From: Actinomycetospora sp. TBRC 11914
GTDB lineage: Bacteria > Actinomycetota > Actinomycetes > Mycobacteriales > Pseudonocardiaceae
DNA: 64,000 bases
Direction of reading: 5' to 3'
Assembly (NCBI RefSeq): GCF_012933465.1
Contig: NZ_JABBND010000002.1
Coordinates: 1-64,000 of the forward strand
Shown here: piece by piece, positions 21,166-30,856 of the stretch
Position numbering within the stretch: the stretch's first letter is position 1
Layout of the letters: each line of letters begins with the position of its first letter
The notes under the pieces: model-generated
Database searches by the model: none
What the model was told of the DNA's origin: nothing
The model's input: the letters and a program-made list of their open reading frames with translations, nothing else
Made by a program: the position numbers and the translations under genes

Positions 21166-22770
21166 TCAGCCGAGCAGCGAGCAGACGGCGACCAGCGGGG
21201 TGTCCCGGTCGGCGAGCCCGGGCACGACGTCGTCGAGCAGCCCGCCCAGCTCGCCCGCCGTCGCGACCCGCCGGGCCGGGCAGCCCAGGGCGGTCGCGAG
21301 CCCGGCCACGTCGACCTCGGCGAAGCCGGGCCACGGCCCCTTCCCGCCGGCCTCGGCGGCCAGCCGGTCCATGATCGCGTAGCGGCCGTTGTCGAGGACG
21401 ACGACGAGCACGCCGACGCCGTAGTGCGCGGCCGACCACAGCGCCTGGACCCCGTAGAGCGTGGAGCCGTCGCCGACGACGGCCACCACGGGCCGCGTCG
21501 GGGCCCCCATCCGCACCCCGATCGCCGCGGGCACCCCGAACCCGAGCCCGCCCTGGGCGGCGGAGAGGAACCCGAGCGGCGCGCGGGCCGGGACGAGGCG
21601 GTGCAGGTCGGGCCGCGACGACGGGGTCTCCTCGACGACGACGGCGTCCGCGGGCAGGCGGGCGGCCAGCGCGCGGAAGACGGTCGGCGGGTCGAGCGGC
21701 GCGTCGTCGGCGGCGCGAGGGGAGGATCCGGTCGCTCTACCCGGCCGAGGGGTCCCCTCGCGCGGGACGGCAGGGCCCAGCGCGGCCGTCAGGGTGGCCA
21801 CCGTCAGGGCCGGGTCGGCGAGCACCGCGAGGTCGGCGCGGCTGTGGTGGAGGTCCTCGGCGTCGTCGGTGACCAGCGCGATCGTCGTGCCCGGCTCGAC
21901 GAGGTCGCCGGGGGAGTACTGGTACTGCCGGAACACCGGCGCGCCGACCACGAGCAGCAGGTCGTGCCCGCCCAGCGCCGCCCGCAGCGCCGCGCGCTCC
22001 GGGGGCAGGTGCCCGGCGAAGAGCGGGTGGTCCTGCGGGAACCCGGCGCGGGCCGCGAACGCCTCCTGCCACACCGGGACGCCGAGGCGCTCGGCCAGCC
22101 CGACGAGCGCCTCCCACGCGGCCGGCCCGTCGGCGTCCGCCCCGACGACGACCGCGGGGCGCCGGGCGGCCCCGACCGTCGCGGCCAGCTCGGCGACCGC
22201 GCCGGGCCCCGGGGCCCGACCGCGGCGGACGACGACCGGGCTCGGCAGCACCCGCGGATCGGCCGCGGCGTCCCAGTCGTCGCTGGGGACGGTCACGACG
22301 GCCGGCCCGCGGGCGGTCGTCGCCTCGTGGAAGGCCCGGTCGAGCGCGGCGGGCACGTCCTGCGGCCGCGCCGGCGCCGAGGTCCAGACCGGGTAGGAGC
22401 CCGCGAGTCCCTCGAGGTCGCCGGTGAGGAACGGCCGCGACGTGAGGTGGCGCCGGTCCTGCTGCCCGACGAGCACCACCAGCGGCGTCCGGTTGACCCG
22501 GGCCGTGGCCAGCGCGCCGACCGCGTTGCCCAGGCCCGCCGTCGTGTGCAGGACGACGAGGGCCGCCCGGTCGGTGGCGGTGGCGTAGCCGGTCGCGAGG
22601 CCCACGACGGCGCCCTCGTGCAGGGCGAGGACGAAGTCGAGGTCGTCGGGGAGGTCGGTGAGCAACCGGATCTCGGTGGACCCGGGATTGGCGAAGATCC
22701 GGTCGAGGCCGCGGCGACGGAGGACGTCGAAGGCCGCGTCGCGCACCGTCGGGTCGGTCCCCGGCTCCAC
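21166..22770 (-). CDS. mdlC: Benzoylformate decarboxylase-like ThDP enzyme
   Basis: The 534-residue thiamine-diphosphate enzyme has a layout close to benzoylformate decarboxylase: FANPGSTEI, the ThDP-activating Glu in ALHEGAVVG, the active-site His in LHTTAGLGNAVGAL, and the ThDP/Mg motif GDGSTLYG followed by LDNGRY. Such enzymes decarboxylate benzoylformate to benzaldehyde in mandelate catabolism. The second active-site His of the Pseudomonas enzyme, in FRYHQYDPG, is Tyr here (FRQYQYSPG), so the exact substrate is open. A purine-rich gaggggga precedes the GTG, and the gene sits 40 bases after the transporter. Confidence 0.78.
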   Translation of the reverse strand: MEPGTDPTVRDAAFDVLRRRGLDRIFANPGSTEIRLLTDLPDDLDFVLALHEGAVVGLATGYATATDRAALVVLHTTAGLGNAVGALATARVNRTPLVVLVGQQDRRHLTSRPFLTGDLEGLAGSYPVWTSAPARPQDVPAALDRAFHEATTARGPAVVTVPSDDWDAAADPRVLPSPVVVRRGRAPGPGAVAELAATVGAARRPAVVVGADADGPAAWEALVGLAERLGVPVWQEAFAARAGFPQDHPLFAGHLPPERAALRAALGGHDLLLVVGAPVFRQYQYSPGDLVEPGTTIALVTDDAEDLHHSRADLAVLADPALTVATLTAALGPAVPREGTPRPGRATGSSPRAADDAPLDPPTVFRALAARLPADAVVVEETPSSRPDLHRLVPARAPLGFLSAAQGGLGFGVPAAIGVRMGAPTRPVVAVVGDGSTLYGVQALWSAAHYGVGVLVVVLDNGRYAIMDRLAAEAGGKGPWPGFAEVDVAGLATALGCPARRVATAGELGGLLDDVVPGLADRDTPLVAVCSLLG

Positions 22771-22810
22771 CGGCTCCCCCTCGTGCGGTCGGGTCGGGTC
22801 GGGCGGGGCG

Positions 22811-24070
22811 TCAGCTCGCGGTGCCCTCGGCCGGCGCCGCCGGTACCTCGGCGTCGGCGGGTGTGGCCCCGGGACCCCGGCCGACCGCCGCCACGGCGAG
22901 GGCGCCGAGGGCGGCGACCAGCGCGAACGCGTAGAAGCCCCACGGGTAGGCCAGCCCGGCGGTGAGCAGCGCGCCCCCGAGGGCCGGGCCGGTGATGGCG
23001 CCGAGCCGCCCGACCCCGCTCGCCGCGCCGAGCGCGGTCCCACGGGCCGCCGCCGGGTAGTACCGGCCGACCCAGGCGTACACGAGGACCTGGGCGGAGA
23101 AGACGAAGATCCCCGCCAGCAGGACGATCGCGTACACACCGACGCCGGGCAGGCGGACCGAGAGCAGCGCCAGGAACACCGCGCCCAGCACGAACCAGGT
23201 GATCGTCGCGGTGCGCACCCCGATCCGGTCGGCGACCGGGCCGCCCACGAGCAGCCCGAGGACGGCGCCCACGTTGAGGGTGAGCAGCAGCGCGAGGGCC
23301 GCGCCCAGCGGGTAACCGGCGCTGCGCATGATCTCGGGCAGCCACGTGTTGAGGCCGTAGACGAGCAGCAGGCCCATGAACGAGGCCACCCAGAACGCGA
23401 TCGTCGCCCGGGCGCGCCCGTCGCGGAACAGCTCCCGCACGGGGTTCGCGCCCTCCCGGGCGGCCGGCCCGGCGGGCCGGCCCCGCCCGCCGTCGCGCGG
23501 CAGGTGGGTGAGCATCAGCGGCGCGAGCAGCAGCGCGGGCACCGCGCCCAGCGCGAACATCACCGGCCAGCCGAGCCGCGGGATCAGTGCGATCCCTAGC
23601 AGCGCGGCCGCGACCGCGCCCACGTGGTAGCCGGTCATCATGATCGTCGTCGCCGCGTTCCCCCGGCGGGGCGGTGCGTGCTCGGCGACCGTCGCGAGCG
23701 CCACCGGCAGCACACCCCCGAGGCCGATCCCGGCCAGGAAGCGCAGCACGGCCAGCGACGTCGGCCCGACGGCGGCCGCGCAGGCCAGGCTCAGGACCGA
23801 GAACAGGACCACGGTCGCGACGAGGGTGCGCCGCCGCCCGACCAGGTCCGACACCGGACCGACGGACAGCGCGCCCACCATGACGCCGACCAGGCCCACG
23901 GTGGCCACGACCGAGGCGCTCGCCGGCGTCAGCCCCCACGCGGGGTCGCGCAGCAGCACGGGGAGGACCACGCCGAGCACGACGAGGTCGTAGCCCTCCA
24001 GCGCGACCGCGGACCAGCACAGTCCCCGCACCCAGCCCGAGGCCGGGGCGTCCGTCGTCGTGTTCGACAT
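22811..24070 (-). CDS. MFS transporter, aromatic acid:H+ symporter type
   Basis: The 419-residue transporter has twelve predicted membrane segments. MFS motif A appears as GPVSDLVGRRRT after the second segment, and ALEGYDLVVLGVVLP in the first segment is typical of the AAHS (BenK/PcaK) group. It probably brings in mandelate, benzoylformate or another aryl acid for the adjacent decarboxylase. GGGAGG lies six bases before the ATG. The order iclR, transporter, decarboxylase on one strand suggests one transcript or closely linked control. Confidence 0.87.
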   Translation of the reverse strand: MSNTTTDAPASGWVRGLCWSAVALEGYDLVVLGVVLPVLLRDPAWGLTPASASVVATVGLVGVMVGALSVGPVSDLVGRRRTLVATVVLFSVLSLACAAAVGPTSLAVLRFLAGIGLGGVLPVALATVAEHAPPRRGNAATTIMMTGYHVGAVAAALLGIALIPRLGWPVMFALGAVPALLLAPLMLTHLPRDGGRGRPAGPAAREGANPVRELFRDGRARATIAFWVASFMGLLLVYGLNTWLPEIMRSAGYPLGAALALLLTLNVGAVLGLLVGGPVADRIGVRTATITWFVLGAVFLALLSVRLPGVGVYAIVLLAGIFVFSAQVLVYAWVGRYYPAAARGTALGAASGVGRLGAITGPALGGALLTAGLAYPWGFYAFALVAALGALAVAAVGRGPGATPADAEVPAAPAEGTAS

Positions 24071-24159
24071 GGGCCACCTCCCGGACGGGACGTGACCTCG
24101 GCGTCACGACCCGTGCTCGGGAGTATGTGAGACCGGCGTCACGGCGTCAGCCGCTCCTC

Positions 24160-24963
24160 TCACCGAGCGGAAGAGGCGCCGTGTCCGTTTCCGCCCCGGA
24201 AGCCGAGGCGGCGGGACGTGGCCGTCGCCGCCATGCGCACGGCCGGCACGAACGGCGGCAGGGGAGCCGCGGCCGGGACGACGACGGCGAGGGCCGCCAC
24301 GACGCGGCCCGTGCTGTCGCGGACCGGAGCGGCGACCGACGAGGCGCCCTCGGTCATCTCCTCGTGCGACAGGCAGTACCCGGTGCGCCGGATGTCGTCC
24401 AGCACCGCGCGCAGCGTGCCGGGGTCGGTGATCGTGCCCGGCGCCAGCCGGGGGAGGCCGTGGCCGATCACCTCGTCGACGAACGCGGCCGGGGCGTGGG
24501 CGAGGAGCACCTTCCCGGGCCCGCTGGCGTGCAGCGGCAGGTCGCGGCCCACCCGGGAGCGCACCGTGACGGCGTCCTCGCCGCCCGCGAGGCGCTCCAC
24601 GAACAGCGCCCGGTGCCCGTCGAGGACGACCAGGTGCACGACGTGGCCGGTGGCCGCGGCGAGGTCCTGCAGCGGCGGCAGGGCCGCCTCGCGGAGGTTG
24701 CGGGCCGACGGGGCGAGCGCGCCGACGCGCCACAACCGCATCCCGATGCGGTACCGGCCGCGGCCGACCCGCTCGAGCGCGCCCCAGGCGACGAGCTCGG
24801 CGACGATGCGGTGGGCGGTGGCGGGCGGCAGCGACGTCGCGGCGACGATGTCGCCGAGGGCGAGCTCCGGGGACGCGTCGGAGAACGCGGCGAGCACGCC
24901 GAGTGCCCGGCCCAGCACCGAGCGCGGAGCATCGGCCGCGCTCGGTGTGGTGACGCTGGTCAT
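24160..24963 (-). CDS. IclR family transcriptional regulator
   Basis: The 267-residue protein has an N-terminal winged helix (RALGVLAAFS...LPPATAHRIVAELVAWG, about residues 18-62) and the IclR effector domain (about 85-250). Marker segments are LHASGPGKVLLAH, GYCLSHEEMTEG and SSVAAPVRDSTG. IclR proteins commonly control aromatic-acid uptake and breakdown, in line with the two genes that follow. An 89-bp gap before the transporter contains two cggcgtcacg copies that might be operator parts. Confidence 0.9.
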   Translation of the reverse strand: MTSVTTPSAADAPRSVLGRALGVLAAFSDASPELALGDIVAATSLPPATAHRIVAELVAWGALERVGRGRYRIGMRLWRVGALAPSARNLREAALPPLQDLAAATGHVVHLVVLDGHRALFVERLAGGEDAVTVRSRVGRDLPLHASGPGKVLLAHAPAAFVDEVIGHGLPRLAPGTITDPGTLRAVLDDIRRTGYCLSHEEMTEGASSVAAPVRDSTGRVVAALAVVVPAAAPLPPFVPAVRMAATATSRRLGFRGGNGHGASSAR

Positions 24964-25134
24964 CGCACCTGATGCCCGGGAGGCGATCTGCCCACACCCG
25001 GCGAGTCGTGATGGCTCCCGTAGGACCCGCCTCCTAGCCTGATCGGCGACGAGGGCGGCGGCATGTCCGCGACGCGGCGGGGCGAGCGGCGGCCGCGGAG
25101 CCCGAGTCGGACGGGACGGGGAGGAGGCGCGGGC

Positions 25135-26052
25135 ATGTCGGCACCACTCTTCGACGCCGACTCCCTGCACATGGGGCCACCCGAGCCGGGGCGGCCCGAG
25201 GCGTCGACCGGTGGGGCCGCCGACCCCGTCGACCCCGCGGTGCGGCCCCGGCGCGCGGTCCCCGAGCCCACCCCGCTGGGCTCCCACGGGCCGGCGACGG
25301 TGCTCGCGATGTGCAACCAGAAGGGCGGCGTCGGCAAGACCACCTCGACGATCAACCTCGGCGCGGCGCTCGCGGAGTACGGCCGCCGGGTGCTGCTGGT
25401 GGACTTCGACCCGCAGGGCGCGCTGTCGGTGGGTCTGGGCGTGCAGCCCCACGAGCTCGACACCACGATCTACAACCTGATCATGGAGCGGTCGGTCACG
25501 ATCGACGACGTCATCCGCCCGACGACCGTCGAGGGCCTCGACCTCCTGCCGTCCAACATCGACCTGTCGGCCGCCGAGGTGCAGCTGGTCACCGAGGTCG
25601 GGCGCGAGCAGACCCTCGGGCGCACCATCGCACCCGCGATCGAGCGCTACGACTACGTGCTCGTCGACTGCCAGCCGTCGCTCGGCCTGCTCACCGTCAA
25701 CGCGCTGGCCTGCGCGGACGGGGTGCTCATCCCCCTCGAGTGCGAGTTCTTCTCGCTGCGCGGGGTGGCGCTGCTCATGGACACGATCGAGAAGGTGCAG
25801 GACCGGCTGAACCCCAAGCTCGAGATCACCGGCATCCTGGCCACCATGTACGACCCGCGCACCCTGCACACCCGCGAGGTGATGGCCCGCGTCGTGGAGG
25901 CCTTCGGCGAGCTCGTGTTCGACACCGTCATCAACCGCACCGTGCGGTTCCCGGAGACCACCGTGGCCGGCGAGCCGATCACCCGGTGGGCCTCGAAGTC
26001 GGCGGGGGCGGAGGCCTACCGGGCGCTGGCGCGCGAGGTCATCGCCCGGTGA
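25135..26052 (+). CDS. parA: ParA/Soj-family ATPase
   Basis: The 305-residue deviant Walker A ATPase has CNQKGGVGKTT near residue 61, LLVDFDPQGAL and the Walker B-type VLVDCQPSLG. It corresponds to Rv1708, the ParA-like gene of the scpAB cluster, rather than the oriC parAB pair, so its job is probably chromosome organisation with condensin. The ATG at 25135 has GAGGAGG seven bases upstream; an alternative ATG at 25063 would add 24 basic residues. The first 50 residues are Pro/Ala-rich. The stop overlaps scpA (GTGA). Confidence 0.88.
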   Translation: MSAPLFDADSLHMGPPEPGRPEASTGGAADPVDPAVRPRRAVPEPTPLGSHGPATVLAMCNQKGGVGKTTSTINLGAALAEYGRRVLLVDFDPQGALSVGLGVQPHELDTTIYNLIMERSVTIDDVIRPTTVEGLDLLPSNIDLSAAEVQLVTEVGREQTLGRTIAPAIERYDYVLVDCQPSLGLLTVNALACADGVLIPLECEFFSLRGVALLMDTIEKVQDRLNPKLEITGILATMYDPRTLHTREVMARVVEAFGELVFDTVINRTVRFPETTVAGEPITRWASKSAGAEAYRALAREVIAR

Positions 26053-26867
26053 CGGCGCTCGAGGAGGCCCCGGAGCGCACCGGGTTCCAGGTGCGGCTGG
26101 AGAACTTCACCGGCCCGTTCGACCTGCTGCTGCAGCTGATCGGGCGCCACGAGCTCGACGTCACCGAGGTCGCGCTGCACCGGGTGACCGACGACTTCAT
26201 CGCCTACACCGCCTCGCTCGGCGGAGCGACCGACCTCGAGGAGACCACCGGCTTCCTCGTCGTCGCGGCGACGCTGCTCGACCTCAAGGCCGCGCGCCTG
26301 CTGCCGGCAGCCGAGGTGGAGGACGAGGAGGACCTCGCGCTGCTCGAGGCCCGCGACGTGCTGTTCGCGCGGCTGCTGCAGTACCGGGCCTACCAGCAGG
26401 TCGCGGCGCTCTTCCGCGAGCTCGAGGGCTCCGCGCGGCGGCGCTACCCACGGGCGGTGTCGCTGCCCGAGGAGCTCACCGCGCTGCTGCCGCCGGTCGA
26501 CCTCGGGGTCGACGCCGCCGGGTTCGCCGAGATCGCCGCGGCGGTGTTCCGCCCGGCGCCGCCCCCGACCGTCGGCCTGGACCACCTGCACGCCCCGTCG
26601 GTCTCGGTGCCCGAGCAGGTGGAGATCATGACCGGGCGGCTGCGCGACGCCGGGCGGCTGACGTTCGCGCAGCTGTGCGCGGACGCGACGCACGGCGTCG
26701 AGGTCGTGGGGCGGTTCCTCGGCGTGCTGGAGATGTACCGGTCGCGCCAGGTCGCGCTCGACCAGGACGAGGCGTTCGCCGAGCTCGCCGTCCGCTGGGC
26801 CCCCGACTCCGACGACCGGGGGAGCGCCGCGCTCGACCCGGCCGCTCCGGTCGACGAGGCGCCGTGA
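26049..26867 (+). CDS. scpA: Segregation and condensation protein A
   Basis: Kleisin subunit of the bacterial SMC condensin, 272 residues. The N-terminal SMC-neck-binding part reads FTGPFDLLLQLIGRHELDVTEV. A helical middle (TTGFLVVAATLLDLKAARLLP) and a C-terminal winged helix (VGRFLGVLEMYRSRQVALDQ) complete the family layout. ScpA bridges the two SMC heads and binds ScpB. The GTG start overlaps parA and the 3' end overlaps scpB, so the three genes form one coupled unit. Confidence 0.94.
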   Translation: MTALEEAPERTGFQVRLENFTGPFDLLLQLIGRHELDVTEVALHRVTDDFIAYTASLGGATDLEETTGFLVVAATLLDLKAARLLPAAEVEDEEDLALLEARDVLFARLLQYRAYQQVAALFRELEGSARRRYPRAVSLPEELTALLPPVDLGVDAAGFAEIAAAVFRPAPPPTVGLDHLHAPSVSVPEQVEIMTGRLRDAGRLTFAQLCADATHGVEVVGRFLGVLEMYRSRQVALDQDEAFAELAVRWAPDSDDRGSAALDPAAPVDEAP

Positions 26868-27430
26868 GCGCGCCCGACGAGGACCTCCCGGCGCTCACCG
26901 ACGACGCCGAGCTGGACGCCGCGATCGAGTCGGTCCTCATGGTCGTCGACGCGCCGGTGCCGGCGGGCCAGCTCGCCGAGGTGCTCGAGGAGCCGGTCGC
27001 GCGGGTCACGGCCGCGCTGCAGCGCCTGGCCGCGTCCTACGCGGACCGGGGCTTCGAGCTGCGGGTCACCGACGAGGGCTGGCGCTACGCGTCGCGGGCC
27101 CGGTTCGCGCCGTGGGTCGAGCGCTTCGTGCTCGACGGCCAGCGGGCCCGGCTGACGCGCGCCGCCCTGGAGACCCTCGCCGTCGTCGCCTACCGGCAGC
27201 CGGTGACGCGCTCCCGGGTGGCGGCGGTGCGCGGGGTCAACGTCGACGGCGTGATGCGCACGCTGTCCGCGCGGGGGCTGATCGTCGAGGCGGGGCTGGA
27301 CGCGTCCAGCGGTGGCACCCTGTACCGGACGACGGAGCTCTTCCTCGAGCGCCTCGGGCTGTCCTCCCTCGACGAGCTGCCGCCGATCGCCCCGCTGCTG
27401 CCCGAGGTCGACGACATCGACGAGCTGTGA
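26864..27430 (+). CDS. scpB: Segregation and condensation protein B
   Basis: The 188-residue kite-family partner of ScpA has two winged helices: AIESVLMVVDAPVPAGQLAEV, about residues 19-40, then the second domain with RAALETLAVVAYRQPVTRSR and IRGV-like VRGVNVDGVM. YRTTELFLERLGL near the C-terminus is typical. Dimers of ScpB stabilise the ScpA-SMC ring. The GTG start overlaps the scpA stop. Downstream the normal neighbour rluB is displaced by a gene relic. Confidence 0.94.
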   Translation: MSAPDEDLPALTDDAELDAAIESVLMVVDAPVPAGQLAEVLEEPVARVTAALQRLAASYADRGFELRVTDEGWRYASRARFAPWVERFVLDGQRARLTRAALETLAVVAYRQPVTRSRVAAVRGVNVDGVMRTLSARGLIVEAGLDASSGGTLYRTTELFLERLGLSSLDELPPIAPLLPEVDDIDEL

Positions 27431-27898
27431 TCGCCTCGACGCCAGCGGAGCGTCGTTGCTTGCATCCAGTGGCAGGAAAGCCCCGTCGTCGGAGGAGCCC
27501 ACGAGCCGGGTGAGCTCGACCAGGCCACGGTGTTGGAGACCTACGCGGTCAACGTCGTCGGGGCGATCACGACGGCGGCCGAGCTGCTGCCGCGCATGCC
27601 CGCCGGGACGTTCGTCGTCACCTCCGGGATGCCGACGCCGGACCCGGCGCTCACGAGCCTGTCACTCGGCAAGGTCGGGGTCCGGGGCCTCGTCGAGCTG
27701 CTCACGGCGTGGCAGGACCGGGTCCACATCGCGTCGGTGACCGTCGGCGGCCCCGTCGAGCCCGGCACCGCGTACGACCCCGACGACATCGCGGAGCACT
27801 ACTGGCGCCTCCACACCGGCGAGCTCACCGACCACGAGGTCCGGCACGGCTGCGCAGCCGGGGCGACGACTACCCTGGGGCACCGTGACCGAGGGTGA
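27431..27898 (+). pseudogene. Relic of a short-chain dehydrogenase (C-terminal half only)
   Basis: Open from the scpB stop to 27898, with a possible GTG at 27530, this reads as the second half of an NAD(P)-dependent SDR. Segments are AHEPGELDQAT, VLETYAVNVVGAITTAAELL, FVVTSGMP, a Lys in LSLGKVGVRGLVELL, and DDIAEHYWRLHTGEL. The N-terminal Rossmann half with the glycine motif is absent, and the YxxxK catalytic pair is degraded to LxxxK. The true C-terminus would fall near 27850; the rest is antecedent to rluB. It interrupts the usual scpB-rluB junction. Confidence 0.6.
27871..27876 (+). promoter_or_regulatory. rluB -10 box
   Basis: TACCCT lies eight bases before the GTG of rluB at 27885. It may give rluB its own, nearly leaderless promoter after the SDR relic separated it from scpB. 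Confidence 0.4.
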
Positions 27899-28631
27899 GC
27901 AGGGAATCCGCCTGCAGAAGGTGCTCGCGGAGGCCGGCGTGGCCTCGCGGCGGCAGGCCGAGATCCTGATGCGCCAGGGTCGGGTGGAGGTCGACGGCGA
28001 GGTCGTCAAGGAGATGGGCCGCCGCGTCGACCCGACGGTGAACGTCATCCACGTCGACGGCAGCCGCGTCGTCACCGACGTCGAGACCGTGCACCTCGCG
28101 CTGAACAAGCCCGAGGGGATGCTCTCGACGATGTGGGACGAGCACGGCCGCCGCTGCGTCGGCGACGTCGTGCTGGAGAAGGCGGGGAGCACCAAGGGGC
28201 TCTTCCACGTCGGGCGCCTCGACGCCGCGACCGAGGGCCTGCTGCTGCTGACCAACGACGGCGAGCTCGCCAACCGGCTCATGCACCCGTCCTACGAGAT
28301 CCCCAAGACCTACCTCGCCGAGATCCGCACGCCGATCGCGAAGGACCTCGGCCGCACGCTGCGGGCCGGGGTGGAGCTCGACGACGGGCCGGCGGCGGTC
28401 GACAGCTTCCGGGTGATCGACCGGTCGGGCGCGCGGGTGATGGTCGAGGTGGTCCTGCACGAGGGGCGCAACCGGATCGTGCGCCGCATCTTCGAGGCGG
28501 TCGACAAGCCCGTGGAGCGCCTCGTGCGCACCGCCGTCGGTGACGTGCACCTCGGCAACCAGCGGGCCGGGACCCTGCGCAAGCTGGGGCGCGACGAGGT
28601 GGGGTCGCTCTACAAGGCGGTCGGGCTGTAG
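27885..28631 (+). CDS. rluB: RsuA/RluB-type rRNA pseudouridine synthase
   Basis: The 248-residue enzyme isomerises uridine in 23S (or 16S) rRNA. An S4 domain at residues 6-65 ([19 protein letters not shown]) is followed by the catalytic domain with the key Asp in [18 protein letters not shown] near residue 115 and the closing [15 protein letters not shown]. It corresponds to Rv1711. It is separated from cmk by a short gap that contains a CACAAT-like -10 sequence. Confidence 0.93.
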   Translation: MTEGEQGIRLQKVLAEAGVASRRQAEILMRQGRVEVDGEVVKEMGRRVDPTVNVIHVDGSRVVTDVETVHLALNKPEGMLSTMWDEHGRRCVGDVVLEKAGSTKGLFHVGRLDAATEGLLLLTNDGELANRLMHPSYEIPKTYLAEIRTPIAKDLGRTLRAGVELDDGPAAVDSFRVIDRSGARVMVEVVLHEGRNRIVRRIFEAVDKPVERLVRTAVGDVHLGNQRAGTLRKLGRDEVGSLYKAVGL

Positions 28632-28692
28632 CGCAGCCGCACCTGGCACAATGGAGTCCCGGCAGGGTGTCGATGTCGCTGGGAGGCGTGCC

Positions 28693-29466
28693 GTGGACCG
28701 GCCGGAGATGGTGCTCCAGGGTGTCGTGGCGGTCGACGGGCCCTCCGGCACCGGCAAGTCCACCACCGCGCGGGGCCTGGCTCTTCGCCTCGGTGCCCGC
28801 TACCTCGACACCGGGGCCATGTACCGCGCGGCCACCCTCGCGGTGATGCGGGCGGGGCTGGCGCTCGATGCCTCCCGCACCGACGCGGACGGGCACGACG
28901 AGGCCGTGGCGGTCGCCGTCCGCGCCGCGCTGGTGATGTCCACCGACCCCGCCGAGCCGCGCGTGCTGCTCGCCGGGGAGGACGTCGGCGCCGAGATCCG
29001 CGGCACCGAGGTCACCCGCAACGTCTCGGCGGTGTCCGCGCTGACCAAGGTCCGCGAGCACCTCGTGGCCGAGCAGCGCCGCATCGTCGACGAGACGGTC
29101 GCCGACGGGGCGGGGATCGTCGTCGAGGGCCGCGACATCGGCACCGTCGTCGTCCCCGACGCTCCCCTGAAGATCTACCTGGTCGCCTCGGACACCGTCC
29201 GCGCCGGCCGCCGGAACGCCGAGGACACCTCGGCCGGGCGGACCGCCGACGCGGCGAGCACCGGCGCCGACCTCGCGCGCCGCGACCGCCTGGACTCCTC
29301 GCGCTCGTCGTCGCCGCTGCGGGCGGCGCCCGACGCCGTCGAGGTCGACACCTCGGCGCTCGACGTTGACGCCGTGCTCGACCGCCTCGAGGGTCTCGCC
29401 GCCGAGCGCGGCATGCTCACCCCCGCCCTGGCGCACGCCGGGCGGGGGATCACGAACGAAGGATGA
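28693..29466 (+). CDS. cmk: Cytidylate kinase
   Basis: The 257-residue CMP/dCMP kinase has the P-loop [16 protein letters not shown] near residue 15, the substrate segment [10 protein letters not shown] and the [16 protein letters not shown] region. GGGAGG (28681-28686) precedes the GTG by six bases. The lid region reads [19 protein letters not shown], as in the family. The 3' end is close to der, with which it is conserved as a pair in actinobacteria. Confidence 0.94.
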   Translation: MDRPEMVLQGVVAVDGPSGTGKSTTARGLALRLGARYLDTGAMYRAATLAVMRAGLALDASRTDADGHDEAVAVAVRAALVMSTDPAEPRVLLAGEDVGAEIRGTEVTRNVSAVSALTKVREHLVAEQRRIVDETVADGAGIVVEGRDIGTVVVPDAPLKIYLVASDTVRAGRRNAEDTSAGRTADAASTGADLARRDRLDSSRSSSPLRAAPDAVEVDTSALDVDAVLDRLEGLAAERGMLTPALAHAGRGITNEG

Positions 29467-29470
29467 TCAC

Positions 29471-30850
29471 GTGACGCAGGAACTCCCCGCCGACCTGGGC
29501 GCGGAGGCACTGCCCGACGATGCGCGTCCGGCCCAGCCGGTGCTCGCCGTCGTCGGGCGGCCCAACGTCGGCAAGTCGACGCTGGTCAACCGCATCATCG
29601 GCCGCCGGGAGGCGGTCGTGCAGGACGTCCCCGGGGTGACCCGGGACCGCGTCACCTACGACGCGCTCTGGAACGGCCGCCGGTTCACCCTCGTCGACAC
29701 CGGCGGCTGGGTGCCCGACGCCAAGGGCATGCAGGCCCGGATCTCGGCCCAGGCCGAGACCGCGATGCGCACGGCCGACGCGATCCTGCTCGTCGTCGAC
29801 GGGCAGGTCGGCGCGACGACGGTCGACGAGGCCGTCGCCCGCACGCTGCGCCGCTCCGACCGCCCGGTGCTGCTCGCGGCGACCAAGGTCGACGACGAGC
29901 GCGGGATGGGCGAGATCGCCGCGCTGTGGCGGCTCGGGCTCGGCGAGCCGCACCCGGTGTCGGGCCTGCACGGCCGCGGTTCGGGCGACCTGCTCGACGC
30001 CGTGCTCGACGTGCTGCCCACCTCGCCCCGCGACGACGTCGACCTCGAGGGCGGCCCGCGGCGCGTCGCGCTGGTCGGGAAGCCGAACGTCGGCAAGTCC
30101 AGCCTGCTCAACCAGCTCACCGGCGAGGACCGCTCGGTCGTCGACGCCACCGCGGGCACGACGACCGACCCGGTCGACTCGCTCGTCGAGATCGACGGCG
30201 AGACCTGGCAGCTCGTGGACACCGCGGGCCTGCGGCGCAAGGTCAATCAGGCCTCCGGGATGGAGTACTACGCGAGCCTGCGCACGAAGGCGGCGATCGA
30301 GGCCGCCGAGGTGACGGTGCTGCTGCTCGACGCGTCCGAGCCGATCGCCGAGCAGGACCTGCGGGTGGCCTCGCAGGTCGTCGAGGCCGGCCGGGCGCTG
30401 GTGCTCGCGATGAACAAGTGGGACCTCGTCGACGAGGACCGCCGCCAGGCGATGAAGCGCGAGCTCGAGCGGGCGCTGGTCCGGTTCCCGTGGGTGGAGC
30501 GGGTCAACATCTCCGCCCACACCGGTCGTGCCGTGCAGAAGCTCGCCCCCGCGATGCGCACCGCGCTGGAGAACTGGGACCGCCGGGTGCCGACGGGGCA
30601 GCTCAACCAGTGGCTCTCCGACGTCGTCGCCGCGACCCCGCCGCCGGTCCGCGGCGGGAAGCAGCCGAAGATCCTCTACGCGACGCAGGCGCAGAACCGG
30701 CCGCCGACGTTCGTCCTGTTCACCTCGGGCTTCCTCGAGGCCGGCTACCGCCGGTTCCTGGAGCGCAAGCTGCGCGAGACGTTCCCGCTCACGGGTACGC
30801 CGGTGCAGATCAACGTGCGGGTGCGGGAGAAGCGGGGCCGCAAGCGCTGA
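29471..30850 (+). CDS. der: GTPase Der (EngA)
   Basis: Double-GTPase ribosome-assembly factor, 459 residues, acting on the 50S subunit. The first G domain has [12 protein letters not shown] (about residue 30), DTGGW and TKVD. The second has [12 protein letters not shown] (about 203), DTAGLRRK and NKWD. A C-terminal KH-like domain follows (about 375-459, ending [10 protein letters not shown]). The GTG start at 29471 is preceded by AAGGAT. It is the last gene of the conserved core block in this window. Confidence 0.95.
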   Translation: MTQELPADLGAEALPDDARPAQPVLAVVGRPNVGKSTLVNRIIGRREAVVQDVPGVTRDRVTYDALWNGRRFTLVDTGGWVPDAKGMQARISAQAETAMRTADAILLVVDGQVGATTVDEAVARTLRRSDRPVLLAATKVDDERGMGEIAALWRLGLGEPHPVSGLHGRGSGDLLDAVLDVLPTSPRDDVDLEGGPRRVALVGKPNVGKSSLLNQLTGEDRSVVDATAGTTTDPVDSLVEIDGETWQLVDTAGLRRKVNQASGMEYYASLRTKAAIEAAEVTVLLLDASEPIAEQDLRVASQVVEAGRALVLAMNKWDLVDEDRRQAMKRELERALVRFPWVERVNISAHTGRAVQKLAPAMRTALENWDRRVPTGQLNQWLSDVVAATPPPVRGGKQPKILYATQAQNRPPTFVLFTSGFLEAGYRRFLERKLRETFPLTGTPVQINVRVREKRGRKR

Positions 30851-30856
30851 CGCTTC

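Noticed and set aside
25063-25134. Longer parA start at 25063
   Set aside because: It is possible, but the added 24 residues are low-complexity and the ATG at 25135 has a much better ribosome site.
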